Position numbers and translations under genes: made by a program. Positions 34,700 to 48,528 of a DNA stretch of 64,000 bases are shown here, piece after piece. The stretch is from NCBI GenBank assembly GCA_003024785.1, contig PUQB01000131.1, positions 62,001 to 126,000 on the forward strand, in the 5' to 3' direction. This DNA comes from Selaginella tamariscina. Its lineage: Eukaryota > Streptophyta > Lycopodiopsida > Selaginellales > Selaginellaceae. Below the pieces are notes generated by a model. It was not told the origin of the DNA, searched no databases, and saw nothing but the letters and a program-made list of their open reading frames with translations. The number at the start of each line of letters is the position of its first letter. The first letter of the stretch is position 1.

Positions 34700-37600
34700 C
34701 TTTGAAGTTCATAAACCTCTGTTGTCTCTTTGAACTTAACAACACATAAAAATCCTACATATTTACCATTATGCATAAATAAAATACACACACACGCACA
34801 AAAGGTAATTCATTTAAGTACTTAGAACTTATAAGCCCTTACACTTACATAAATAAATACAAAAGTAATATATATATATATAATGATACATGTGTTAGCT
34901 TACATGGTCACCATGCATGTGTGTGATAAAGATTTTATCCATCTTTAATGAAGAATACGGTGTTTTTGTAGCTAAGAAAGAACCTCTCCATAATCAAATA
35001 ATTGCATTATCTCCCTATAAAATCACATATTGTGTGTGTGTGTGTGTAAAATATCATGTCATGTATATTATATAAAGTAATCATATATTTATGTATACGT
35101 ATATGTACAAAAATAAAAGAGATTACATTTATTTATAGCATTATCCCTAAGAACAAGCTTGAAATTATTAAATAGGAGGTTTGTAAGCTTTTGAATTATC
35201 TCCTCGTTCTTTTTATGATGGAAGATGTTAATAAATGTCATGTGGGATGGAGTAAGTTAATAAATATTTATTGCAGGCAATACTTTATCAAACTTCACAA
35301 TTATCATTTTATATTGCATCTAGCATGCACTCCAATATAGAGACAAATGTATTGAGCTTTTTATAAGTTATAATTGATATAATGTGTTTTTAATAAACTT
35401 ATTCAAACTTGTAAACATGCTAGTTTGTGTCCTCACCATGCTTCCCCTAGAAGATTGGTCATGGTACAGTGAGATCACTCTGCTACATCATCGACAAGTG
35501 ATGGTTGATATGTCAAACAATTCCTCACTCATTGATCAATCTGAATTGTTACTCCCAGTCTTCCTCCTATATTGATCATGTGGTTACAATTGCCTCCTTC
35601 CTTTGTGTGCTTTGCCTTTAGCATCATGGGTTGGTGTGCTAAAAGTAGTGGAGCTCCCCTAACACCTGCTGCTTCCTACCTCCTTGCATGTAACACTTCT
35701 CTAACTGCTTTGTTATTCTACTCACGACGTTGTGGCATGTGTCAAGCTGGTTACTCAGTCAGGAGAGTTAGAGCTTGCCACCTCAATAGTACTTCCTCAT
35801 CACAATTGAACTTTGCCATGTAAATGTCATCAAGATTGGATATCCTTGTTCAATTTAAGTCATAGTCAATTCCTTGAATGGGTGCAGTGGTACTAAATGT
35901 TGTTCTCTTGCATGCACTACCCACCTTTTTATTGCTCTTCCCACTTTGCTTCTTAATTGATAGGCATCTCCTTCTTGACATACTTCTCTTGCATTGACCA
36001 AGGGTTATCATCATGGTGTTTCTCTATCACGACTGCATATCCTCATTGTTCTCCAAAGTCATGTTGTGGAGGGGTCCTTGCCTAGGTAGACATTTATTGT
36101 CTCTCCCAAGGGCAAGTTGTTCATCTACTCTCCCAAGATATATGAATTGGGTTCCCCTCATTGGCATTACTTGGCCTTCATGGCTTAGTGATGTAGTTCC
36201 CTTCATTTGCTTTTAAAGAGTTCCTTGGACCTTGGACATTTTTTGCTTCACCAATCACTCACCTCACTTATATTCATCATCATTATAGTGAAATGCTCCC
36301 TTCTTATGGGGTTGTGCTCTTATGGGTTATAGACTAAATGCAACTATGCTAGCATTTGTGAGTGCTTCTAAAAGCTAGTTGGCTTATGTTTTTTGTAAAT
36401 TAAATGTTGGTGGTGGGCCCTTCTTGGTCCACCCCTCTTACAACTTTTACTCATGCTTGTTTGCCATGAAGCCTCTAGACAACTCTCATTTAGTGCTTTG
36501 CTAGGTTGGTGTGATTGCCAAACTTCTAACTTTGTTCATAATGTTCTTTTAGTGCAACTTCTAACTTGACCACCCTATATTGGTGTTCATGCACCCCTCT
36601 GCATTGTTGGCATTGTCAACATTATCCCATGTGGCTCATTTATCCTTAGTGAACGATGCTACTCTTCACCATGCTCTTAATGGTTCCTTTGTTGGAACCT
36701 TAAACATGGACTCACATCTTCCATACTTTAAGGAAGTAGGGGAAATTTTGGTACTCATTCGACATTATCTAAATCACTATCCTATCTACAAGTTTTTCTC
36801 CTTAGTAGCTTAGCTAGCTGATACTTTTCACTTTGAATTACTCTAGTAAACCTTCCTAGCCTTAATGATCATAACGCTTTACAATTATACAACTTGCTAC
36901 TGACAATCCATATCTTTATGCTTTTATTCAATTACACACTTCAGAATCCTAATATCCCTCATGGTTGTCACAAATGGTTGTCATCTTTATGGATGTGAAG
37001 AATGTAGTCATTAGGGTGTTATTGCTAGTGCCCACCTCCTTGCCTTGCACTAGATGCTGGCCAAGCCAACTACACCTCTTGGACAATGTATACCCTGAAG
37101 AGTATTTATTATAAAATGCTTACTTTTAAATGTTTTCTCATGAGCTTACTGTCACAACCTAAAGTCATAGAAAGGTTCCTAGAAAGATTTTTAAAGGAAG
37201 ATTCTAAAATTCCAAGGCTAATTAGAACACTTTGATGCTATCACACTCATGAATATATTAATTTTTATGTCATATAACACCGTACTTTAGCACAATGTTT
37301 AAATATAATGTACAAATTCTAGGAAATAATTAACATGTAGAGTGTCTTTTGTTTCCAAAACTTTGAAACATTCTTTTGCCACTAGGGGTCTTTAGGAATT
37401 CTTACCAGAATTCCTTCCACTCTTCTTGCCAATTTTAGGAGTACTCTAGGTACATGTCCCCCTCATCCTCAAGCTCTATTAGATCTCATTGTTTATTCAA
37501 ATTCTTTTTTAATTTCATTTATCTCTCCTCCTCCAATGCCTGTAATATTCATCAAGTGTAAGAGAAAGGTCCAATTGCATGAACAAGTGTGCGCTCTAGT

Positions 37601-38940
37601 CAAGTTGGCTTTGATCTTCAACCTCTTTGATCCACTTTATGGGTTCTCCCCTAGCTTCTCTAGTCTAGGGCCCCTATATAAAGTAGACAACCCTGAGCTC
37701 TATTGTCCCTCTGCATAGACCCCTAAAATAATTGCCAAATGTTATGTGCATGTAGAACTGCCTAACAATTTGTGTCGTGCTCCCACATATATCCTAGGAC
37801 ACCTTGCTTCCACATCCAAACATCAATGAGTTCATAAACATAGAATGCAATCTTAAGCCATGTTGCTAATGATCCATAATAAAAAGGCTAAAGAACATAT
37901 AGGTTCTTGTTGCTCAAACATTTTGGCTAGGAACTTCTTGAACTCAAAGGTCATGACATTCGTACACATTCCTTTTTAGTCATCGAGTTCTTGACAAATG
38001 TTGGATATGTCATCCAAATTGAGATCAACTGCCTTATGGATGCGATTTAGCACTCTCTTGATGAGCCAAAAGTCGTGACCAACTATAGCCCAGTGACGAG
38101 ATTGTCATTTAGCCTCCTAACTTTCATCTCATGCTCTTCTAGTTGTGACAGTTGTACTTTTCATTTGAATCCTTACGATTTTGTTGTGCCTTTCCCATAA
38201 GAGCCTCCTAGGTGTTGTATGAGGGGTGAGGTCATCAAATACTATTGTGATGTTTGGTCATCGAGCCTTGCCATAATAATGATTATCCCACTCTTGGCCA
38301 CCATTATTAGGGTTTTCTTACTTAATGAACCACATTTTATGCTTTTAAAAATCATGGATGGATTTAAAGCAATTGAACATGCTAGCAAGGGAATGATGTA
38401 AAGAACAAAATGATAAAAATAATTAAGTGAATGGGTCTCACACAAAGAAGACATGTTAGTCACACACCCTAACATGTTCCCTTGACTAGGAGCTTTACAG
38501 CTTCAATATGGCATAAACAATCTACTAGGCACATAATACGACTGGTTGCAAGAAAGCTTTACTTATAGAAATGCCCTTCATATACTCTATGGGCTTCTCA
38601 AGTACAAAGGGGATGCAAATGACGACCCAAAGAAAGATGTAAACTAGGAGATTAATGACTAGCCAATTGGTTTTCCTGGAGACTTTAGAGTGTTGTTAAA
38701 CATAAATAGAACACAAGTACAAGAAAGAATGATTACTTTCTCGAGGATTGAACATAGGCATGCGTGTATCAACCCAACTTGAAGAGACTCTAAGCAAAGG
38801 TTACACTTACCTATTATAAAACTCCTACCCTCGTTTTTTGTGTCGTAGTTGGATTAAATTAAATTAAGTGTCTTTGTACATGGGAAGAAAGCTTGCTTAC
38901 AGATAAAGAGTTAAGATAAGTATAGGGTCTAAATAAGTAA
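34700..38940. other. Unassigned DNA, mixed AT-rich and TE-like
   Basis: 34.7-35.3 kb is AT-rich. From about 35.4 kb the composition becomes more balanced and pyrimidine-rich on the plus strand, with many short frames and no recognisable domain. It resembles the neighbouring decayed retroelement DNA and is probably similar fossil material. No host gene seen. Confidence 0.4.
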
Positions 38941-38949
38941 TGAGATTGA

Positions 38950-40450
38950 TCCAAGTAAAATGTGTTTCTTTGTAGAATATACTCTAACAACAACACTGTA
39001 ATCATGGCAACTGACATGGTAAAGAGAGAATGATGTCATGGGAACAATTTCTTAAAACCTATCATCCTTGGTGGCTTCATGCTCTTGGTTCAGTTGTGCA
39101 AGCTGTTCATCTTGTATACGCAAGGCTTCTCTCGCTTCTGCAGCCGCCTTCCTTGTTGTAAGGAGCTCTTCCTCCTTTTGCTGTGTCGCTCACCAAGCTC
39201 ACAATTTCTCCAAACTCCTTTGGTTACCGCCTAGTCTTTGTCTTGCAGAGTTTGTTATGGTTGGAATGGAGTTCCTTGTGCCAATGGTGGCTTGCGTTGT
39301 CGAGAGGATGGTCTATTGCATGTCTTTGTAGTTTTTTCTATAGTTTCCCTTAGCTAGGTGGCCCCTAGAGACTTCCTCATTGAGCCATTTGACTTCTTCC
39401 ATGGCAGCCAAGTATTGGTTTGTGAGTTCCCTCACAACATCATTATGTTCCTAAATCATTTGCGCAAAGTTGGCTTTATTGTAGAGTGTCACCCCTTCTC
39501 AGAATTGATTGAAGGCAAGTGCAATCTCAACATTGATCATTGACCCCAACGTGTCGAGGCTTAGAGTTCATCTACTATTGGTGGTTGTTCCAAACTACTA
39601 GCAAATGGTTGTTGGTGTGGTAGCTCCTACTTGAATGGGGACTACCAATACATCCTTTTGGGCCTTGGGGTTCCCCTCTCCCATGGGGTTCAAAACCTCA
39701 GGCCCTTCGAGTTGCTAGGTTCTAGTTCATGTGATCATTTGTGTAATGGTTCTTTTGCTTGTTGCTTCCCCTTGTCAGCTCAATGATCTACTTCATCCAG
39801 CATTGGTTGAGCTTTTGTAGTGTGCTTGACTTACCATGGTAGGGGCGTTGCCTCTTGATTGAGTGCCCATGAGATGATAATGATGATGTGCTCGCATGTC
39901 ACGAGTCATTGCTTCTGATTCCTTTGATATCGTAGGTGAGTGTGGGAATCATGTATTGTCGAAGGAGCCAGAAATGTCCACCTAGGTGCCTTCTCATGCA
40001 CAACACAGGGTGTTTGCCAGTTGAGATCTGCTTCTCTATTTTCCCTGTGAACTTGTACACTACTAAGGTGAGGAATTCATTTACCTCTTCCCCCTCCTCT
40101 AGGATGATTTTTGAGAGGGAGACTTCTTCTTTGGTTTTTGAGAACCATTGGAATGTGGGGTCTGGCATTTCGCCTGAGGCCATTCACTGGCAACTAGAAT
40201 ACTTCCATGAGTTTGTCGATCTCTAGCCTATATTGGGTGGGTCCTTTGAGGTTGAAACAAACTTCTTGCCTCCTGGTTCTTTTGGCCTATAGCTGTGTTG
40301 ATTGGATGAAGTGGATTTCTCACATTGCAAATCTCGGCTCCTCAACTTGCTCCCATAGAAGAACTATGCAATTGTAGTCTCCTTCACCACTGAAAGATTT
40401 AGTGCCTTGAATTGAGAATAATTGGGAAAGAACAACTCGACTATCCTATC
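38950..40450 (-). mobile_element. Possible gag-like retroelement fossil
   Basis: The minus strand reads as interrupted coding-like sequence. One stretch (about 40183-39900) has a helical, gag-like look (PTFQWFSKTKEEVSLSKIIL, then EEGEEVNEFLTLVVYKFTG). A later stretch has charged, coiled-coil-like composition. No domain can be assigned firmly. Composition matches the gypsy fossil that follows, but the order relative to it is not that of a single element. Confidence 0.35.
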
Positions 40451-41559
40451 CTCCCCCTCCCATGTCACTTGGATGTTTTGGATCCATGCTAGCCTTATGC
40501 AATTTGCCCATTCCATTGCCATGGTGGCTGGCGGGGCTAGTGGAGATGAATGTGGATAAAAGAATGAAGAAAATGCAAGAAGAACGCACCAAAAAAAGGG
40601 TTGTGTATTCTTTATTTGGTCTTGACCGTTGCTTGCAAGGATGGTGTTGCAGATTTGTTGATGTCACTCAAATATGTTGAGCACATCTACTAGCACGCCT
40701 TAGATACATAATGATTGTCATAGTTTTTACTATGACTCCTCTTTACTTTGGATGTTGACTGTTGTTACTTATTGTACTATGTTGATAAGCCCTAGGTGTA
40801 GAAGAAACAGGCCCACTTAATGCACTTGGATATTTAGTGATGGTCCGGTCAGGTGTCATTAGGTATTTGCAAGAAACTCTGGGCAAAACTAGCACTTCCA
40901 TCTAGAAAACTCTTCGACTCTCTAAGAAGCCACATGCACTTAAACCTTCAATGGAAATCCGACTGTTACTAGCTCATTTGTAATTCTCAAGTTTCCTTAC
41001 TTAGTTGATAAACAAACTGGAGAACCTCAAATCATGCTCTTCTTAACCAATGAATCACCCTTGTTCAAGAGCTTATGCTCACATTGTAAACAACGTTACA
41101 GATTTTAAGATTAAAAAGTTAACAATGAAAAATGCACAAGTCTGCGCCAAACGCCTTCACTATGTAAGTCCTTCATTACTCAGTAAACTGAAAATATAAA
41201 CATATGTTTCCAACATTACTCTTTGTGATAGATCATGCCATCCATCCAAAAAGCTGCATTGATAAGGATTGCAATATTAAATCCATCTACTGCCAAAATT
41301 TATTATTCTATCTCATTTTTATGATCCCATATGAGATAATTTCATAATCAAGTTAGCCGAGCTAACTAACTTAAATACAGAGTGCGTGCTTACAACTAAC
41401 TAAGGTTTCAAGTTGTACATGTTCAAATTAGTAACTTGAACTTAGTAAATTATTTCACCTAATGTTACTTGTAGCTAGCGTCATTAAAATATTGCGAACA
41501 TCGGACAATACTTTGATTACATTGAATGTTCGAACCAATATGTTGCTTTAAAGTTCTAC

Positions 41560-44500
41560 GCTCCTTCACTTGGCATTCTATTCATATGGATGTAAAGCTT
41601 TAGGTGATTCCTATTAATCTTTTGCTTTAGTGATTTCCCATTGACATTGTCCCATTCTCAAAGGCTTTGAGAATTTCATATGTCCTTTCCATCTTGGTAT
41701 GAACTTGCCCTTTTAGAATTCCTGCAGCTTTTTGTATTACCAACCCTTTATATTTGTAAAGTTTCTTTTTGTAGTTACCTATTGTTGATGAGTCTCTAAG
41801 ATCAATTGTGCCACAAATTGCACTTCATCTAGTTGCTTTAGCTATTGCAACCTTTGCCTAGCGACTAGCGGTTCGTTGGTGATTTTGCTAGTGAGACTTG
41901 TTCGCAGGAGACAAATAGTGAATTCCTAGGGTAGGATGCAATCCATATGCTAGTCAGAACATCATGGCTTCAATTGTTGTCTTGAACATCATTCAATATG
42001 CCCATAAGATGATAACAACATCTCTTGTCAACTCTAGGGTTCCTCATGATAGATCTTCTTGGGATGGTTACCAGTGTTGTGTTGGTGGATTTCACTTTAT
42101 TATTCCCTTGTGGGTAGTATGTTGTTAACGTGCGATGCTTGATGATGAACATGTTGACCAATTCCTAGATTGTCTCATTGATGAAGTGGCTCCCATGATC
42201 TAACACCAGCTCTAGTGGATAATAAAATCTTGCTAAAATGTTTTTGTAGATGAAATTTGTTGTTTGCTTGGCCATTACTTCCTGAAGTGCCTTCACCTCC
42301 ACCCACTTTGTCACATAGTTTGTTGCGACTACAATGTACCTAGCTAGTGATGGGTGGCTCCTTGGGTTAATCAATTGTACAAAGTTTAGCCCCCACTTCT
42401 CAAGCACCAACACAAGCCATTAGTCGTTTGATTTGTTAGCAGGCAATGCAAGTTTATTGTTGTGGTTGCAAGTCTCGATGGTCCTGTCGCCGATCCATGC
42501 AGCTCTCCCTCGAAGTGACCATTGCTGGGTTCCATGTGCACTACCTCTAGAATTTTGTCCTAGTCAAGGGGACATCTCTGAAGGATGCCATCCCTCCTTT
42601 GCTTACACAATTGGTCACCAACTAGTTGGAACACAAGGGTCCTTCAAACTAGACTTCTCATGTGGTTGGTGGACATACATGGGAGTTTGTTGAATCCTTT
42701 AGCAAGGTAGCGGCGGATGGGTTATTGCCACTCTAGGACATTCATACCACAAATTGACGAAGTGGCCTTCTACATATTGTGGTTCTATTTTAGTTTCAAA
42801 GAGGTTAGCATTTGATATGTCAAGCAATGGATCTACTCACCGCTTGCAATCGTAAATAGGAGGTCAGGAGAAACGTGCAGCTTACCTTCCTCTTGGACCA
42901 CTATGAAGTCGAACTCTTGTAAGATGAGGATCCACCCAGCCAACCATCTAGTCAAATGCATGGTGGTTGACAATGAGCACAAAATGGTTCCCTAGGAGGT
43001 AGTGGCAAAACTTGGAGATCACATAAACACTATGAGACACTCCTTGTCGGTTGCCAAGTAGTTCCATTTATCTAGTGTCATGAGTTGGCTACCATATGTG
43101 ATGGGCCATAATATTCATGTGTCATCCTACAATGACACCAAAGCCATCCATTTGGAGGTGGAACTACTTATCCCAGTTGGGTGGGATAAGAATGGGTGCT
43201 TCTACCAATTGGCACTTGATATTCTCAAACGCCCTTTATTGAGCTTTTGTCCATTCGTACTGCATGTCCTTGGTGAGGAGCTTAGTCATTGGTTGAGCCT
43301 GGTTTGCATAATGAGTAATGAACTTCCAGTAGAATCCTTCCGGGAACCACTTGACTTTGATGATATTCCATGGGTGTGACATTTTTCTGATTGCCCGCAC
43401 CCTCTTTGAATACAATGTGTCTTAATAGGCTCCGACTCTTAGCATCTTCTCTACTTTTATACAAAATATGTATTTCGAAGGGTTAAGGGAGATACCAAAG
43501 GATACCAAAGTCACGACATTGTTTGAACACTCTCTCAAGGCATTTCACATGGTCCTTTGCTACTCCATAGGTCTTAAAGTCATCCAAGAAGGTGCAAATA
43601 AGTCTATGAGGTTATCTGGGAACACCCATTGGATCAGCCATTGAAAGGTCGTTGGTGCATTATAGAGACCAAATGGCATCACTTTGAATGCAAATGCCCC
43701 CAATCAAGGATAAATGATGTCTTTGCCTGGTCTTCTAGGGTAGTGATGACTTAGTTATACTTGCTCATCTCATGTCCCACAACATCCTCTAAGATGCCTT
43801 CGGTGAAGGGGATGGGAAAGGAGTCCTTTTTTATTGCTATATTTAATCAAAAGTAGTTAATGCAAATTCTAAGCCATCCATCCTTAGGCATAATGACAAT
43901 TGGTGATAACCACTAAGGGTTCTCAATTGGGTGCACAAAGTTAGCTTTTGACCACTTGTCAATTTCTTATTTAACCTTTAAATTTGTGCATAGTTGGGGG
44001 TGATGCAGTATCATTGTTGACAACTAGGTTTTGTCTAAGTCTAAACTTGATCCTGTGCTTGCATAGTTTTGGTCTTACCCTCGCCAAGTCATGGTTTGTC
44101 CAAACAAATACATCTTTGTTGGTCCGGAGACACATGGTGATTTGTTATCCATGGGTGTTAACCTATACCAATTGGGGCTTTGCATCCATACCTATATTGA
44201 CCTATGTCATTGCTGTTTCAAGAGATAAGATATGTAAAGTTTTAATTTAATTAAACTCCATCTATAGGTGGGTTTATTGTGGTATTCCTCGTGGGCTAGT
44301 GAGGTGCTGTGTTGCAACTCCTTTCATAGTATTGGCCATTGTGGGACCTGAGCCTCCAGCCCCTTGTCCCTCCCTTCTATGGTGGTCACTTGGTATGTTA
44401 TTGTGGTCTCCCTCACCTTATAGAGAAGGTCCATGTCCCCTACCACGAACAATTCCGATAAGCAAGCCAGGATCACTGCTTCCTCGCCATCATCCAAGCC

Positions 44501-45480
44501 TTTGCTCCAACTTGGTACATGGTATTCATGAGGTCGGGATTTTGGTGGAGGTGCTTGAACTTGTTTTGCGGCCACATAAATTAGTCCATCCCTTGTGGGA
44601 AAGCGTACATGGTGGCACTCCCAATCATGCTGCACATTTGCTCTCCTTAAACCAAGGACACCCAAATAGCAAGTCAAATCCCTCATTTGAATGCATATTA
44701 AGGATAACAATGTTGCTCTGGAATTTTGCACTCTAGATCTTGATTTCCACTTCCCTCTGCCATGCATACCAAGAAAGGCAACGGCTCTAGGGGCTGCATT
44801 CCCAACCCACGGTGGAGTTCCGCCGACATGATGTTCGTGCTTCATCTGCCATCTACAAGACGTTGTGGACGGTGTATCTTATGATTTGGATGGCTAGTAC
44901 ATCGTCCACAAAGTCTATTGCTGTACTAAGAATCTTCTAGTAGGTGGGTTCAATGCACGGGCTATACAACCCTAGTGATAGCTCTCCTACAATGAGCAAC
45001 ACATGGGTTTCACATACCTTTGTTGTGATGCTCTCCAAAAGTCCTATGGTCACCTTTGGGGTCCTACTTTGGGTGAGTTGCACTTATTCCATAGATGCCT
45101 CCACCTCTACTCGTCTTTTGGGCCACTCCCCTAACTTGTGGGGTGCGTCCACTTCCTCTTCACTAGACTCCCCCTCATCTTTGTCCTCCAAGTTGACTGG
45201 TTGGGTGGTAGCCTTGGTGTGGTGGGCTTGTGACCTCGTGATTGCCCCGCATTGTGGGAGAACGATTGCCACATGATTGGCATGTGGTGCATGGGCTGGT
45301 GCACTCGTGTAGGTGCCTGGACTATTGGACATGTTCCCCAATTGTGGCGCATGTGCTTCCAACATCAACTTGATCATGGAGATCTAAGAGCAACGATACA
45401 ATAGATGGTGTCCGTTACAGAGAGCGCATATCATCTCCTTGTGTTCTGGTTGTCTATCCCAATCATCACCCTTTTGTTTG
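41560..45480 (-). mobile_element. Decayed Ty3/gypsy element (O3)
   Basis: Minus-strand pol fossil in normal domain order: a possible gag-end zinc-knuckle-like piece near 45.4 kb, a protease/linker region about 44.3-45.0 kb, reverse transcriptase and RNase H about 44.2-42.8 kb, and integrase about 42410-41970 (SLARYIVVATNYVTKWVE). Heavily broken, no LTRs recognised, AT-rich DNA at both sides. Older than the chromoviruses E1-E3 by its state of decay. Confidence 0.65.
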
Positions 45481-45499
45481 TACTATGGTTGTTGGCCTT

Positions 45500-48360
45500 G
45501 TAGCCCACAACCCAATCATATTATGCCATAGCCACCCCACAACCCAGGAACCCTAAACCTATTCCTTACCCTAGAGACATAAATTTAATTAGTAAATACA
45601 CATCCATTTTAGCATTGTTAGATAATGTTAATATGTATAAATAATGTATGTTTGTTACTAATACTTGGATTGTGAATAAAGAGAGAGGAGCGCATCTAGA
45701 AAGATGGAACATATTAGTTCTTTGAGTTTTACATGTAAAAATGTGTAAATGAATACAAGTCAAACATGATGTAATAAAAAATCAATTATATAATTAACTT
45801 TCTATATTTTAATTATATTTAAATGATTTGCCATGTCAAACAACAAAGGTTGAACTCTAAACTAGCCCTAGTCTTATTATAAAGTTTTTAGAACCCTAGT
45901 TACCTTGGTTTGCAAAAAAAAATGCTTTGGACAATTTATTAAACATTTTTAGTATATCCACTTTGGCTGACCAATTCGAGAGGATACGAGGACATGTGAT
46001 CATAATCATTGGATTATATGTGTGACATTAATATATTAAATTTGATAAAATATAGGTATTACTTTATTATATTAGATGGTTAAGATCTATAGAATATAAG
46101 ATGTAAATGCAAGTTACAATGTATAAACATAAGTTAATCAAATGAATGAGACTCATAGGATTCAAAAAATTTTGAAATATGGTCAGTTAAGGATATGTAA
46201 CTTAATAGTGTATAAATATTACATTCCAAGACGCAATTCCATCGTATCCATAAGAAATTGATGTATTTGTAAATTTGCTAAGGTGTTTCATATATGTTAA
46301 GAATTTTTTCAAGTTGGATACTTATGGGTTTATTATGAGTAAACTACAATATGAAACGGTGAAGATGAAACACACATCAATAATAATCTTAGAATATACT
46401 ATTTAAAATGTTAAAATCTATTTTGCAACCTCAAAACTTTAAGATACCAACACATTTTCCATCATATTATATATAATTATAAATTATCATTTATCATAGC
46501 ACTTACTTTAAGATAGATCAAGTGAGTTTTCATTACTACATCTTGCATCATCTTAATTGATATAGTCTGCATACATATATATGTCACAAATGGAGGTTAA
46601 TGCCACATCAATAGCCCTATGAGCTATGAAAAGAATGAAATTAGCTTGAGAAGCAATAAGATTTGCAACCTCCTTTATTAAATCAGATTTAAACATAATG
46701 TTCTAATCGAAATCATTAATAGTATGGTTAAGAGAGAAAAGAGAGAAAACTTGATAGTGCTTAGGATTAATAACAATAGGTTCAAGTGTAACTAAAGAAA
46801 ATCTTTTTAACATCACATAATTAGTTTCTTCAAGAGTTTTAAACATTTTAAAAGTAATTTACTTTTAAGGAATCCATGCATCTCAATTGTCATGTAGTTA
46901 TCCAAGATAAATAAAAATAAAATTTATATGTTTTACCATATTTAAAAGAATACTCTTCAAGTTTGCATTTGCATACTTCGAATATAAAACTTGTAATAAA
47001 CAAAAAACATGTTAAAAAATATTTACCCATGTCAAACAAATTTTGTTTTAAAAATAATCAATTTCAATACATATTATTCAAACTCACGTTGAATTTACTT
47101 TGTAGTAACATTGTGTAATATAAATTAATGGTGAAGTTTATTATAATCTTTTATATAACATTCAAGCATGCCAAAAAATGCATGAATGCCTAGAGTGTTT
47201 TTATCATATTAAATTGTCTTAAAAGATTATTTTTGTAGTCTTAACCATAGCATTCATAAATTTTCACATTAACAATAAATAATTCTAAAAAAATACAAAT
47301 GTATAAGAGTAGAACTTTTTTCATAATGAACACATTACTCCTGTAACCAATAGACACATGTCCACATCATAACCTTGTAACATAATATATTTAGAATATA
47401 TTTTTCATAGATTTAGGTTAATAATTTATAAGGTTTAAAAATAAATATTTATATATTTTTTTAAAGTCTACATATACTACAGCTTATATTAATTAGGTTC
47501 TTTTAAAAGATCTAACCTACTATATATATTTTAACATGGAATAAACAAATAATCAAAGGCACATTATTAAAGAAGAATAGATTATGAAAACAAAAATAAT
47601 AAATTCAATAAATTAAATCACCACCAGCAAATTCATCATGGAATTAATAATATTTCATTAATTTAAAATGTAAATTTATAAATTTTAATAATTCTTAAAT
47701 TTAATAATGGGAGATGAAACATTCCATTGCTCATTATATAATTTAAAATCAATAATTTAATTTTAATATATTTGAATATGTAATTGTTTTATAAATTTTA
47801 ATTTTAAGTTACATTTGAATAGATACAACAATATAATATTTAAATTAAAATATATTTAAAAGTGTACACAATGTGTAATGTATTATATAATATATTAATT
47901 AAAATTTAAAACAAAAGAATACAAATCATATAGTAGTATATAATTATAAATAGAAGATACAATCTTTTTTAGGTTTAAAATTGCATGTGAAAGATAATCT
48001 ACATGATTAGACCATGTTAATATATTTAGCAAATATTAAAAATCAGGCAAAATCATGTATTTTAAATAACTTATATATACTAAATCATATGTATAAATGA
48101 AATGCATTACTCATGAAGTTCTTTTTAATTATATCTTTCAAATACATATAAAATTATTAAAAATAATTAACTTAATTAATTTTAATTAAAGAAGGGCTGG
48201 ATTGAAACTTATTTACATAAATAGTTTATTTTCAGTTTTACATCAACCTTACAGGCTATAAAATGTTAAAATAACATTAAAAGTTACACACAAATAAAAT
48301 AAAACATATTTGTGAGACTTTACTATATTACAAATTCTTAAGAATCAGGATAATTCCCTG
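45500..48360. other. Gene-free AT-rich DNA
   Basis: About 2.9 kb of very AT-rich sequence without credible frames or recognisable repeats. Its right end is downstream of the minus-strand SPL gene. Confidence 0.7.
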
Positions 48361-48528
48361 TCCATTACACCATAGACAACACCGTAGCTTCCCATGCTGT
48401 CGGCGGTGTTGCAATCGAACGGTTGAGGAGCCAGGTACGGCCGACAAGTGGCAAGCCCGTGTACGGGCGCAGACAGCACCTGTACGGGGCCTCTGGCTTC
48501 GACCACGGTGCATGGTCCGAAGACAACC

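Noticed and set aside
37150-37190. TGTCACAACC resembling the start of the chromovirus LTRs
   Set aside because: The following sequence lacks the minisatellite, the CATAAAAGCTCC part and the CT-rich end of those LTRs; similarity is limited to about ten bases.
39068-45276. Plus-strand frames of 60-145 codons in the 39-45 kb region
   Set aside because: The minus strand of 41.6-45.5 kb holds the pol domains of a gypsy fossil; the plus-strand frames are shadows without recognisable domains.
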